Of a stretch of DNA of 64,000 nt, positions 1 to 11,257 are shown one piece after another. The stretch spans positions 128,868,375 to 128,932,374 of the forward strand of contig NC_133121.1 of the NCBI RefSeq assembly GCF_033568475.1, written 5' to 3'. Below the pieces are notes generated by a model. The model had not been told where the DNA came from and made no database searches. It saw nothing but the letters and a program-made list of their open reading frames with translations. Within the stretch, counting starts at the first letter, position 1, and each line of letters starts with the position of its first letter. Source of the stretch: Henckelia pumila (Eukaryota > Streptophyta > Magnoliopsida > Lamiales > Gesneriaceae). A program made the translations under genes and the position numbers.

Positions 1-759
1 GACCCAAGTAAATCGAGAGAAATCATCTATAACAACAAGAGCATATCTCATTCCCCCTATGCTTCTCACTGGTATAGGACCAAATAGGTCCATGTGAAGC
101 AAGTCTAAACATTTGGAAGAAGACATACACTCTTTATTTTTAAAGGTTGCTCTCACCTGCTTTCCTAGTTGACAAGCAGGACAAACTTTGTCTTTTATAA
201 AATCCCCTTCGGGCAGACCAGAAACCAAATCATGCTTTCTCAAGTTAGAAATGGACTTAAAGTTTAGATGATTTAACCGCTTATGCCACAACCAATGTTT
301 ATCATGATGAGCAGTAAGACAAGTAGGTGAAGAAATATGTGAGCAAGACCAGTTTACCTTGTAGGTGTTTAGGTCTCGTACACCGGTCATAAAAGTCTCA
401 CCTTTGTCATTTTTTATGAGGCAAGTGTGTTTGTGAAACTCGACCGAATGATCATTGTCACATAGTTGACTAATACTTATCAAATTATAGCATAGTTTGT
501 CAACAAGTAATACATCTTTAATAATGATGTTACCATGGATAATCTTACCCTTACCCACGGTTTTACCTTTGGAGTTGTCTCCAAAGCTGATCTTTGGTCC
601 TTTGCATAACACCACTTCTGTTAGAAGTTCTGGATTCCCTGTCATGTGTCGTGAGCAACCGCTATCTAAATACCAGGTAGTGTCCTTGATAGAAGTGGTT
701 TTCTCGCCCGTTTGGACTTTTAGTACCTGCAAAGAGTGAAAAACTTTTGGTACCCATAT
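1..759 (-). pseudogene. Ty1/copia pol, N-terminal part (protease, pre-integrase, start of integrase)
   Basis: Reading the minus strand on from the gag stop in the same frame gives an open reading frame to the window edge. It shows a copia aspartic protease motif (LDSGCSRHMTG, about 675-645), then the GAG-pre-integrase domain with the His/Cys signature (HKRLNHLNF near 275-250 and CPACQLGKQ near 185-160), then the start of the integrase core (LLHMDLFGP, and VVIDDFSRFTWV at the edge). The polyprotein would cut itself, process gag and integrate cDNA. Reverse transcriptase and RNase H lie beyond the left edge. The part seen has no further stop or frameshift. It is separated from gag only by one TAG codon at 760-762, so it is either a gag-pol fusion with a nonsense mutation or a readthrough design. 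Confidence 0.88.
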
Positions 760-2772
760 CTAGTAGGGTCCAGGTCGGATTAGCCCTTTCGGGACCCACA
801 CCTGGAACACCCTTACAGGTTTGCCCGTGTGTGTGTCCAGAAATCTGTGCGGTCGATAGGCAGTAAGTGTGTGTGCTTGTGAGGTTGCTGTGTGCTGCTT
901 GCCTTTTTGATTTTTATCAGTTAGCCTGTACCTCTTTTGAACTGGCCTGCAATTAAAGTACTGGTAAGGCTTCTCCTTTGACCATCTTTTCTTAGAGTAG
1001 TTAGACTCATTCCATGGCCTTTTGAAATTAGATTGGTTTCCCTTTCTTCTTTCATTAGGTTTAGGTTTGATCCAAGTTCCTCTTTGATTAGAGATCTGGG
1101 GATCCACATATCCCAGCCCTCTATGCTTAGAGCTTCGTTCGTTAGATACTTTCTGATTTTTGTCAAAACTGCACTTATCGTGTTCATATATCGTGCTGGA
1201 CCTGACAAATCTTATTTTGTTAAGATTGCCTTTGTCCAGGCTTGACTGAATACAGGATTCCATAGACTGTTCATTAGTTCCAAACCCTAGACCGGTCTTA
1301 TCATGTGCCGGTATTTGGATTTCTTGAATCTTGTCAATGGTTACAGAGGATTTATTCCAAGCCTTAATGGTTTCAAGTAGTTTTTTATTCTCAATCAAGG
1401 TTGCTTGGAATACTCTTTTCAAGGTGTCGTTCTCAGTAGCCAGCAGACTTAGCTTGACCTTAAGACCATCAAGCTCTTTTTGCTGCATGCAGCTTGATTC
1501 GCTTGACTTATCTTTTAGGTCAGCTCTTTCTGCCTTTACTTCCTCGAACTTCTTGGATAATGCTTTGTATTCATTAGCCATTTCGTGTAAAGCAGTAACT
1601 AAATCACTGTGAGTAAATTCAGGTGAGCCGAAGTCAAATACCTCCTCAGCTTCTTCTTCGATGTCGGCCATAAGGCATTCCACCTTTTCATCATCGCTGT
1701 CATCTGAAGAGCTTCCGGTATTGGAGTTGTCAGAGTCAGACTCAGCCCACTTGCTTTTGCTTTCGTCTGCTACTAGAACCCTTTGGTCTCTTCCTTTTCT
1801 AAAGGTCCTCTTGTCCTCCTTGCCCCTTCTTCTTTCAGAAAATTGCTTCTGATCATTGCCCTTAGGCTTGGTGCAATCTGCAATGAAGTGGCCTGGCTTG
1901 CCACAGTTAAAACAAGTAGGACCATCGTTTGTATGGTCCGATTTATGATAATTTTTAAATTTAGAATTGTTTTTACGCATAAATCTACCAAATTTCTTGA
2001 CAAAGAGTGTCATGGCTTCATTGCTGATTTGCTCAGCTGATCTCTTTGGAGATTCCTCGACCGGTGGACGTATCACGGTTGAGGTTAAGGCCTTGGTTGG
2101 TTGAGAGGTAGATGGTTCATCTTCTGTTCTCATGTTGAGCTCGAACTCGTAGGCTTTGAGATCTGCAAAGAGATCATGCAGTTCAACCTTGCTTAAATCT
2201 TTTGATTCTCTCATGGCCACTGTCTTGATCTCCCATTCTTTGGGTAAAGCTCTCATAACCTTCACAGCAATTTCACGGTTAGTATAAGTTTTACCTAAAG
2301 CAATAAGATCACAAATGATACTACTGAACCGTTCATCAAATTCAGCCATGGTTTCCCCTGGCTTCATTTTGGCGTTGTCATATTTTTGAATGGCCAAGGT
2401 GAGCTTGTTTTCCTTTGTCTGGTCATTCCCTTCACACAGCTGAGTGAGCTTCTCCCAAATCTCCTTAGCTGTGGAACATGACTTGATTTTGCTGAACATA
2501 TTCTTATCCAGTGTTTTGTATAGGATGTCCCGGGCCACATTGTCAAGATTGGCCTTCTTTTTGTCCTCAGTGGTCCACTCAGCTCTTGGTTTCTCAATCA
2601 TTTGTCCTGCACCATCGGCTAGAGCTGGGTTGACCTTCATAATTTTGATAGGACCGTCTGTTATGACATATAGCATGTCATCATCCTGTGCTGCAAGATG
2701 TGCCTGCATGCGAATTTTCCAATCATCATACTCTTCTTTAGAAAACATAGGAATTCTGTTGAAAGAAGTCAT
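760..2772 (-). CDS. gag: Ty1/copia Gag polyprotein with zinc knuckle
   Basis: A 670-residue Gag, starting at an ATG 40 bases inside the primer binding site. Residues about 10-220 look like the DUF4219/UBN2 capsid region of plant copia Gag (FSKEEYDDWKIRM near the start, then the EIWEKL and MAEFDERF blocks). A CCHC zinc knuckle (CFNCGKPGHFIADC) lies near residues 287-300, followed by a basic/acidic stretch, a predicted coiled coil around 395-470, and a basic tail. Plant copia Gags are often about 300 residues. The long coiled-coil extension fits Sire/Maximus-type elements, which is an inference on lineage. The frame is intact for 2 kb, which suggests a fairly young copy. It ends in TAG directly before an in-frame pol. 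Confidence 0.9.
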   Translation of the reverse strand: MTSFNRIPMFSKEEYDDWKIRMQAHLAAQDDDMLYVITDGPIKIMKVNPALADGAGQMIEKPRAEWTTEDKKKANLDNVARDILYKTLDKNMFSKIKSCSTAKEIWEKLTQLCEGNDQTKENKLTLAIQKYDNAKMKPGETMAEFDERFSSIICDLIALGKTYTNREIAVKVMRALPKEWEIKTVAMRESKDLSKVELHDLFADLKAYEFELNMRTEDEPSTSQPTKALTSTVIRPPVEESPKRSAEQISNEAMTLFVKKFGRFMRKNNSKFKNYHKSDHTNDGPTCFNCGKPGHFIADCTKPKGNDQKQFSERRRGKEDKRTFRKGRDQRVLVADESKSKWAESDSDNSNTGSSSDDSDDEKVECLMADIEEEAEEVFDFGSPEFTHSDLVTALHEMANEYKALSKKFEEVKAERADLKDKSSESSCMQQKELDGLKVKLSLLATENDTLKRVFQATLIENKKLLETIKAWNKSSVTIDKIQEIQIPAHDKTGLGFGTNEQSMESCIQSSLDKGNLNKIRFVRSSTIYEHDKCSFDKNQKVSNERSSKHRGLGYVDPQISNQRGTWIKPKPNERRKGNQSNFKRPWNESNYSKKRWSKEKPYQYFNCRPVQKRYRLTDKNQKGKQHTATSQAHTLTAYRPHRFLDTHTGKPVRVFQVWVPKGLIRPGPY

Positions 2773-2811
2773 GATTTTAAAACTTTAGATCAGCAGTTGA
2801 GAAAGGAACCC

Positions 2812-2823
2812 GCTCTGATACCA
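2812..2823 (-). promoter_or_regulatory. Primer binding site of the copia element
   Basis: On the minus strand TGGTATCAGAGC follows the LTR end after two bases. This is the standard plant copia primer site complementary to the 3' end of initiator tRNA-Met. It fixes the element's orientation and the inner LTR boundary. Confidence 0.9.
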
Positions 2824-2825
2824 CT

Positions 2826-4119
2826 TGTTGGGATCGGTTCAGAGGGTAGAGCCCTTCTTCTTTAAAATGATCAAGTGAGGTTTAGTTCACTTAATCTGTT
2901 TTCTCAACTTCTAAAACGGTTTGAACAACTTTAAATAGTGCGGAAATAGTTCAGAGGTTTTAGTGATGCAAAGTTTATAATGCAAATGTATGAGCAGAAT
3001 GTAAGATAAATAGCAGTAAAGACTAAAGCACGATTTTATGGAAGTTCGAAGGCTTAATCCCTCTACGTCTCCCCTTCTTCCACTTAGGAAGGAATTCACT
3101 AGAAGACTTTGGTTATTACAACGTCTTGTAATACACCCACTTCAGACTTAGGACTTATCCAATGCCTAATCCGAAACTCCTAGATTTATACAGATAAGAT
3201 TCTCAGTTCTTATCAGACTGGTGGAAGCTTTCAGAGCAGCTTCAAGTCTCTTCAACACTGAGTATAGTTGAGTTGAGCTTCTCAAACTGCAGAGCGGTCG
3301 AGAGGCTTGGAATCCCTAGGATGATCCTTGATGATCAGATATGTGAGCTGTAGGCGAGGGTTTATTTGAGCAGCAAAATGAATGATCTTGTAAGTGTGCT
3401 CAAGTATATCAGATGAGGACTTCTGATATTAATCAAGTGATTGAGTTGATTGAGATTTTTCGAATTGCTTGTCTCCCCGTACTTTACTTCTTGAGCAATC
3501 TTCCCTTTATATAGGTCAATCATCAACGTCTTTATTTTGAACGTTCTGATGCTGCATTGAATGCATATTTAATGCTCATAAATGCATTGATGATTCTGCA
3601 TGAAGATCGTACACTGCAGACAACTTCCAGGGTCCAAAACTGGAATAAACGGTCGAATGCTTTATCTGTAGTCATTCTGTGTTTTTGCCATTTTGGTGCA
3701 ACCTGTTGTCTCGATTGCAGGAGTCAACATATCTTCTGACACGCCGGTTCTGCTTTTAATAAAAGATCCTGCAAAGAACATCTTGTCACAGGTACTTGTC
3801 TTTGAGCTATCTTGATAAGCAGTTGGCATTCTACCGGTAGATAGATATTTGTCCTCTGCTGGTTTGAATAACCAGTTGATAAGCTTGTGACTTCAACCGG
3901 TCGAGAGACAAAGGCGGTTGACAAGCTTCCGGTAGATAGATTTATCCTCTGCTGGTTTGAATAACCAGTCGATAGGCTTGTGACTTCAGCCGGTCGAGAG
4001 CAAAGGCGATTGACAAGCTTCCGGTAGAAGTTGTAGTAGATTCCTGAAATACAATGGTTGGCAGCACATTCCTATACAATGAGTTGTTGTTTGTTATCAC
4101 CAAAATATCGGATTCAACA
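2826..4119 (-). mobile_element. 5' LTR of the minus-strand copia element
   Basis: On the minus strand the 1294-bp segment starts TGTTGAATCCG and ends CGATCCCAACA, with a TGTTG...CAACA inverted end repeat, and is followed by the primer binding site. The five bases outside it are GATAG (4120-4124). The matching duplication would lie beyond the left edge. Near its outer end is a tandem repeat (3834-4030). The short open frames inside it do not look coding. Confidence 0.88.
3834..4030. repeat. 92-95 bp tandem repeat in the copia LTR
   Basis: Two full units begin at 3834 and 3929 and a third starts at 4021, each opening with CCGGTAGA. Units carry CCGGTAGATAGAT, CTGGTTTGAATAACCAG and CCGGTCGAGAG. 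The position near the 5' end of the LTR (minus orientation) puts it in U3, where plant LTRs often carry enhancer-like repeats. Confidence 0.85.
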
Positions 4120-5644
4120 GATAGATTATAGTTTATTTGATTTAAATTATATAAAATTAATAATTAATAAATAAATAAATAATATGACGAGAATAGTGTG
4201 AGATTGAATGAGATAAGTTATACATAGATTAATAATACACCAATGAGGTATCCAACGACCCAAATTTAATGCAAGCGAGATGTTCGTTAGATTTCGAGTT
4301 CGAGACCAGCTTAATTTTTATCCAATATTTATTTTAAAAAAATAACTTAAAAAAGTAACACAAGTCTAATAGTTGGACTTGGGATACAAACAGGATGGTT
4401 CCATCGGTCGATCTCAATGTCCTATTTTTGGAAAAATAAAAGAATAAAATAAAATCACAAACACATCAACGTATATCGTATTTTATGGTTAACAAAATAG
4501 TGTGATGCAACTATACAAATTAAATAAATATTTATTAAACCGATTATTAATTTGTTTTTTTAGTTAAACGACAACAAATTAATTGTCAGCATTGCAACAA
4601 TTTGATGGGTCCCGTCAGCTATATATGTGCGTCGATCGATTTGAACGGATGTTGCACATTATAACTATTTAATTAATTAAATTAATTAATCTATCCGCTG
4701 ACATAATATAAGGCATAGTTCATTAATAATGACAATTAAATATGATTATCAGATTTTGGAGTGCATGGCATTAAGTATATATTAACTTTAATTATCCTTA
4801 GGCGGTCTCCCTAAAAATAACAAGAAGCTGGCGAATAGAAGAACAATTCTCTAGGAATATGCCATCCAATAATGTAAATCTCGATAGTTTCAAAATCTAG
4901 CATGAAATATTGTAGTAATTAATCTCATATATTATAGCAACAAAACTGATTTAATTAATCTAATTTAGGGTAGTGTATTTCTTGACATGAGGCCACAGTA
5001 GTGTACGTACTGAATTGTGGGGAAAACAATTAGATATTTTTGTTTTTTGTTATTGTTTTTGTTTTTTGAGAGCTAGATATTTTTGTTAGTGAGGTATTCA
5101 ATATACCATTTCAAATAAAATGTAAAAACTCAATATTTTTATACCCAACATACATCTCTGTTTTCAACTTCATTAGAGAAATGACTCATTTCTCACTACA
5201 CTTTCAGTTATAATTTGGTTTTCTTTGAGAATGCTAAGTATCTTCACCAAAAAACCATCCATATTCAATCACCAACTACAAACTAAAAAATTAAAAAAAA
5301 AAACGCACATGAGATGCAATATCAATGAAATTAATGATAAATAAATAAGCATACATGTTTAATTTCTTTCTGAGTAAGTATCTCGTTAGACTGGCTCGCA
5401 GATCTCGCAGATCTAGATCTGCGAGACATGTTGATTTTACCTATTTTTATGATGAAATTGATATTTTTTAATTAGTTAAATCAAATAAAATATTCATCTC
5501 ATAAAATTGATACGTGAAATCATCTCATAAAGTTTTTGTATTTTATATATTTTTTGTTACTCGGCCGGGGAAGCATATATGTAACATTTGAGTATTCTCA
5601 AGAGACAAGCTGAAGATCAATCTTTGATGTTTAGTTTATTAATC
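4120..5644. other. AT-rich intergenic DNA with one palindromic MITE-like remnant
   Basis: No coding region is supported. A 24-bp perfect palindrome centred at 5414/5415 (TCTCGCAGATCT and its complement, 5403-5426) sits in a segment (about 5390-5540) whose right part holds CATCTCATAAAATTGATACGTG. This looks like a decayed, internally inverted MITE, but no target duplication was found. Confidence 0.5.
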
Positions 5645-6257
5645 TGTTATCCTGGTATGCCCAGATGATAAGTCCGGGGTCACCCTGGTAGGCCCAGACG
5701 GTGAATCCGGGGTCGTCTTGCAAGACGGGAGCCCGGCATCATCCCGGGTGATGGGCCCGGGATCATCTTGTAAACCGGGAACCCAGGAGCTCCCTCAGGG
5801 GCCCACAGATGCAAGGATAAGTATCCGAAAACTAGGGGCCGGTAATACTCAGTGGGCCTAGGGTCATTTTATATAAAATGAAGCCCATACCTCTTTTACG
5901 TGTGGCAGACTCTTACTGCAAATCAAATCATTAGGCAACATGGTGAAACAGTATGGGCTCGGTATGGGCTCTCCCTAATATTGCAGGAAGGTCAATCCTA
6001 CGTGACAACTATCTCATCACAAAAACAGTTGTCAGTTGGGCCATGCTGGACAATCATGGAAAAAGGCCGGGTCAATGCGTATAAAAGGGAGGCCCCTTTA
6101 CTACAAACGAAAAAAGGAGAAAAAAATAGAAGGAAAAAACAACAACTCAAAAAAGAACCCACGCCTGGACATTCATTTTATGATGTTTGTAGAAGGAAAA
6201 AACAACAACTCAAAAAAGAACCCACGCCTGGACATTCATTTTATGATGTTCGCATCA
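5645..6257 (+). repeat. 5' LTR of the Tat element
   Basis: 613 bp against 547 bp for the 3' LTR. Most of the difference is a 63-bp tandem duplication (units starting at 6128 and 6191, opening AGAAGGAAAAAACAAC) found only in this copy. A TATA box, TATAAAAG, is at 6080-6087. Confidence 0.95.
6080..6087 (+). promoter_or_regulatory. TATA box in the Tat 5' LTR
   Basis: TATAAAAG followed by GGAGGCCCC, about 175 bases before the LTR end, and conserved in the 3' LTR at 15843-15850. It is the expected U3/R promoter position for genomic RNA transcription. Confidence 0.75.
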
Positions 6258-6258
6258 T

Positions 6259-6277
6259 TGGCGCCATCTGTGGGAAC
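6259..6277 (+). promoter_or_regulatory. Primer binding site of the Tat element
   Basis: TGGCGCCATCTGTGGGAAC starts one base after the LTR end. A TGGCGCC start is usual in Tat/Athila-type elements and is commonly assigned to tRNA-Asp. The match to a given tRNA beyond the first seven bases was not tested. Confidence 0.75.
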
Positions 6278-6297
6278 TTGAGATTTAAGACGTGGAT

Positions 6298-9200
6298 ATG
6301 ACGATTATTGAGGATCCTGAAAGCTCCCAGCGAGCGATGGCAAATCTGCGGGAGCAAGTGAACGCCATGGTAGAGGCAGCATTACAAAGGATCCTAGCTC
6401 TACAACAGGAGAAGAGGGAAGGCGATCCGGAGAAGCAACAGGAGCAGGAGCAGGAGCAGGAGAGGAACCAGGGGGAACTAGGGAAGGAGCAGGAAAAAAC
6501 AGTAGATAAGGTGCGGGAAGAAGGAAAAGAGAAGGAGAAGAGAGGAGGAGGACGAGAGGGCATACAGGCGGAACAGGAGGCAGAATCACACGCTGAGTCT
6601 GCCCATGTCACCATGGTGGGGGAATTGGAACTGCTGAAATAAAAAATTTTAAAGTTGGAAAACACTGACTCGCGGGAATCTTCGCGAGTCAAAAGCTCGG
6701 GATGCCCTTTCTCGCCGGAGATTATTAAAGAGCCCTTGCCATTACAATTCAAATCAGCGAAGATCAAAGGGTACGATGGTAGTGGTGATCCAGAGGAGCA
6801 CATGGCCCGGTTCAAAAATGTGGCCATGTTACATTGTTATAATGATCAAATCAAGTGTAAAGTTTTCTTAACCACATTGGAAGATTCTGCCCAACGGTGG
6901 TTTGAAAACTTGGAGGACGGAAGCATTGATGTCTTTAAGAATTTTCGGGAAATCTTTCTGCAGCATTTCAGCAGCATTAAACGGTACCGAAAGACTACCC
7001 TCAGTCTTTTTGAGGTAAAGCAGGTTGGAGAGGAATCTCTAAGGGCATATATCAAGAAGTTCAACAAAATAACTTTAGAGATTCCAGCGTGTGCACCGGA
7101 AACCCGGATCACAGCCTTTACCCAAGGTCTCAAGGAGGGAGAATTCTTCCGGTCGCTGGTAAAGAAAACCCCTTGAAACTTTGAAGACCTCTTAGCCCGG
7201 GCTGAAAAGTACATTAACATGGAGGAGGCCCAGAAGCAAAAGAGGGATAAAGACAAGCGAGAGGGGAACAGAGAGAGAGGAAATAGGAATAACTCGGGAG
7301 GAGGGAAAAATGATTATCTGGGGAGGTTGATGGCTCATGCCCCGCCAAAAGTAACTAGAGATCGAGGGGTCCATGTGTGCGAGGAGGAAGTTCGGCAGAC
7401 CTCCCAGAAAGGAGCGGGAAAATATTGCTCCATCCACGAGGTCAACACTCATGATACCAGCGAGTGCAGAAGACGCGCTCCGGATGCAAAAAGGCCGGTG
7501 TCAGGAGAGGAAAGGCGGATGGATAAAAGACAGCGAGGGCCTTATCGGGCACCGGGATTTGCGACACACAGGCCTAATGAGGCTATCTCAGAGAAAGCCC
7601 GGGAGGTTCCACCTCAGCGATTGGAGGATAGGACACGAGACGGACCCTCCCGAGGAGTCATCAACATGATATCAGGGGGGTCCACTGATGGGGATTCGAA
7701 TAGGGCCCGGAAATCTTGGAGTAAAAGAAAAGTATTGGGGTTAGAGGCCCGGAAAGTAACCACTTGCCCGGTCATTTCCTTCGGGCCAGAGGATTTGAAG
7801 GACGTGGTCACCCCTCATAATGATGCCTTGCTCATCCAAGCCAGGGTGGCCAACTATGACATAAGGCGGATTTTCGTTGATTCTGGAAGCTCGGTAAATG
7901 TTATTTTCCAAGAAGCTTTTGAACAAATGGACCTGCTGGGATGTGAGGTCAATTTGGTGAAAACCTCTCTCTACGGGTTCACAGGGCACACAGTACAACC
8001 TCGGGGAGAGGTTTGGTTGCCCATTACCCTGGGAGCCGGTGAATTGAGAAGAACTATCATGACTCTCTTTTCAATAGTAGAAGCTCCATCTTCCTATAAT
8101 GTCATCTTGGGGAGACCAGCTTTGAACGCCTTCATGGCTGTGGCTTTTGCATATCATCAAAAGATTAAATTCCCGGTGGGAAACCAGATAGGGGAAGTAA
8201 AAGGAGACCAACCCTCCTCCCGAAGATGTTATGCTGATACGGTACAAGTGGACAACAAGAAATCTCGGGGTGAACAAGGAAGAGGTGATCCTGGCAAAAA
8301 GGAGGTGTGCACAATAGGGGAGGTTAAGGAGGAGCATGAGGTAGTGCAATTATTCCCAGAACAACCGGGAAAAATTGTCAAGGTAGCTAGGGATTTGGAG
8401 GTCGGCCTTATGAATCAATTGAAAGCGTGCCTGGCCAAGAATACAGATGTATTCGCCTGGTCTTCCCAAGAGCTAATTGGAATCCCACCTCAGGTGGCCG
8501 AACACAAACTAAATATCCTCCCGGGAGCTCGGGTTATCAAACAAAAGAAGCAGCATTTTGGGGCGGATAAGGACAAAGTCATCGCTGACCAGGTTCGGGA
8601 GTTAAAGGAGGCAGGACATATCCGGGAGGTACAGTTCCCTACTTGGCTGTCTAACGTGGTACTGGTACCCAAAGCTACCGGGAAGTGGAGGATGTGCATT
8701 GATTTCCGAAACCTGAACGAAGCTTGCCCTAAAGATTGTTACCCCCTCCCTCGGGTTGATCAGCTGGTGGACTCTACATCAGGCTTTGAGTTGCTTAGCT
8801 TTATGGACGCATACCAGGGATACCACCAAATCCCCCTGGCACAGGAAGATCAAGACAAGGTTAGTTTTATCACTTCCGGAGGGACTTTTTGTTATGTGGT
8901 TATGCCGTTCGGGTTAAAAAATGCAGGGTCCACCTATCAAAGGATGATGGACAAGGTCTTTCAAGGCCAGCTCGGCCGGAATGTGGAGGTATATGTAGAT
9001 GATATCCTGGTAAAGTCCCGAGCTGGGCGGGATTTCATTCCCGACTTAGAAGAAACCTTCAACACTCTTCGAAAGTACGGGGTAAAACTTAACCCGGCCA
9101 AGTGTGTTTTCGGAGTCAAGAGTGGGAAGTTTTTGGGTTTTGTGGTAACGGAAAGAGGGATAGAAGTAAATCCTGAAAAGGTGAAAATATTGAAAGAAAT

Positions 9201-11190
9201 GCCCTCACCAACCTCTATCCGGGAGGTACAGCGGTTGACAGGAAGAATCACCGCCCTGTCCCGATTCATCGCCCGCTCGGCTCATAGGAGTTATCCTTTC
9301 TTCCAGGTGTTGAGGAAGGCCCAAAAATTCGGATGGACTCAGGAATGCGAGAAAGCTTTTCAGGAATTGAAGGAGCATCTGGCTAATCTGCCGGTTCTGG
9401 TCAAACCGAAACCCGGAGAAAGGTTGTGGGTATATCTCTCTACAACCGTGCATGCTGTAAGTTCCGTACTGATCAGAGAGGAAGCCAGGGACCAGAAACC
9501 TGTCTATTATGTAAGTCATGCCTTGAAAGGACCAGAAATTAGGTGTGGTGATATAGAAAAGATGGCTCTTGCGCTCATCCTTACAGCCCGGAAGCTTAGA
9601 CCGTACTTCCTGTCCCATCCAATCACGGTCTTAACTAACAGTTTGCTGGGTCGGGTGATGACTCATCCAGATACTTCGGGCAGACTGGTCAAATGGGCGG
9701 TGGAGCTAGGGGAGTATGACATCGAATATCAACCCCGGGTTGCCATCAAAGCACAGGCTCTGTCCGACTTCTTGACAGAGATTCTCACGTTCGGCCAGGA
9801 GGAGGTGTGGAGGGTGTTCGTGGACGAGGCTAGCAGCTCGGAAGGAAGTGGGGTGAGTGTGGTTCTGATCTCTCCCACGCAGGAAAAAACCCGGATAGCC
9901 ATGAGGTTGCACACTTTCAAGTCCAATAATGAGGCAGAGTACGAGGCAGTCGCAACGGGTTTAAAGTTGGCTCGAGAGGCAGGAGCGGAGCATGTAATTA
10001 TTTACTCCGATTCCTAGCTGGTAGTAGCCCAAAAGGTCAGAAGACAGATACCCCGTTTCATGCTTTTGAATGGGAGTCTGTATCGAAGATCCTTTCAGGG
10101 CCCACTACTAAGATGCCTGGAGGAGAAGGAGGTGAAATATGTGCTCCAAGAAATACATGAAGGATGCTGTGGGGATCACGGAGGAATGTGAAGCCTAGCC
10201 CGGCGTACTCTATTAGCCGAGTATTGGTGGCCTACTCTACAGCAGGATGCCCGTCAAGTAGTCAATGCTTGTGAAGGATGCCAAAGATTTGGAAATTTTT
10301 CTCATAAGCCGGCAGCAGAGTTGCAAGCCGTATGGGCATCCTGCCCATTCGACCAGTGGGGCTTGGATATTGTGGGACCTTTTCCTCTAGGGTCCAGGCA
10401 GAAGAAGTTCCTTCTAGTTGCGGTAGATTACTTCTCTAAGTGGGTAGAGGCAGAGCCCCTTGCAAGAATTACAAAAGAGGTTGTGTTAAACTTCATTTGG
10501 AAGAATATTGTTTGCCGGTTTGGTGTTCCTCGGAAATTAGTTTCTGATAATGGAAGGCAGTTTCAGGGACGGAAGATGAAGGATTGGTGTGCAGAGATGA
10601 AGATACAGCAGGCCTTTACCTCGGTGGCTTATCCTCAGAGTAATGGACAGACGGAGGTAACTAATCGAACGATAGTGCGGTCTTTGCAGGCCAGGCTCTA
10701 TGGCATGGGTAAAAATTGGGTGGAGGAAATTGCGGGGGTGTTGTGGGCTTATCGTACCACGCCAAAAACAGCTACTGGAGAAACACCTTTCGGTTTGGTG
10801 TATGGGTCCGAAGCAGTGTTACCAGTGAAGATTGGGCAATCTTCTCCCCGAATACAAGCTTATCAAGGGGAAGGAACTGGTAGACGAGCGCAGGAGTTGG
10901 ACTTGACAGAGGAGAAGCGAGGAAGGGCGGCCGTAAGGATGGAGGCTTACAGGGGAAGAGTGATGAAAGCTTTCAACAAGGGAGTCAAGCCTCGAGAATT
11001 CCAGATAGGAGATCTCATATTAAAAAAGGTTAACCCTGCAGGGGATGTGAAGAAGTTAGAAGCAAAGTGGGAAGGTCCTTACAAGATTACTCGGAAGGTG
11101 GGAAGAGGGGCTTGGTACTTGGAAGACAGTCAAGGTAAGACCATGAAGCGGCCTTGGAACACATTGCATCTCAAGTTGTATTACTCTTGA
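6298..11190 (+). pseudogene. gag-pol: Tat-type gag-pol polyprotein, one frame with four stops and an internal deletion
   Basis: One frame runs from ATG 6298 to TGA 11190. It is broken at TAA 6640, TGA 7174, TAG 10015 and TGA 10189. Order: Glu-rich N-terminus; capsid (RRWFENL, about 6895); a C-H-H-C knuckle variant (KYCSIHEVNTHDTSEC, about 7420); protease (FVDSGSSVNVIF, about 7875); reverse transcriptase with FGLKNA and YVDD (8995-9006); a gypsy RNase H (about 9420-9770); a second, archaeal-type RNase H (RVFVDEASSS to NNEAEYEA, about 9805-10017); integrase with HHCC finger (about 10155-10290), core LDIVGPF and VSDNGRQF, and an intact C-terminus. The second RNase H is cut short. After VVAQKV the sequence jumps to the pre-integrase linker, so a deletion near 10037 removed its C-terminal part. 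Without this, the product would copy and integrate the element. Confidence 0.93.
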
Positions 11191-11257
11191 ATAAGCGAAC
11201 TTGTTGTAATATGTATTCCATGCTGTTATGTGAATAAATGTGTGTTTTGTTTAATGT

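Noticed and set aside
4230..4330. Possible SINE (GTTCGAGACC like a pol III B box)
   Set aside because: No convincing A box, tail or target duplication.
6285..6827. Minus-strand Ser/Cys-rich frame of 180 codons
   Set aside because: Antisense shadow of the Glu/Gln-rich Tat gag N-terminus.
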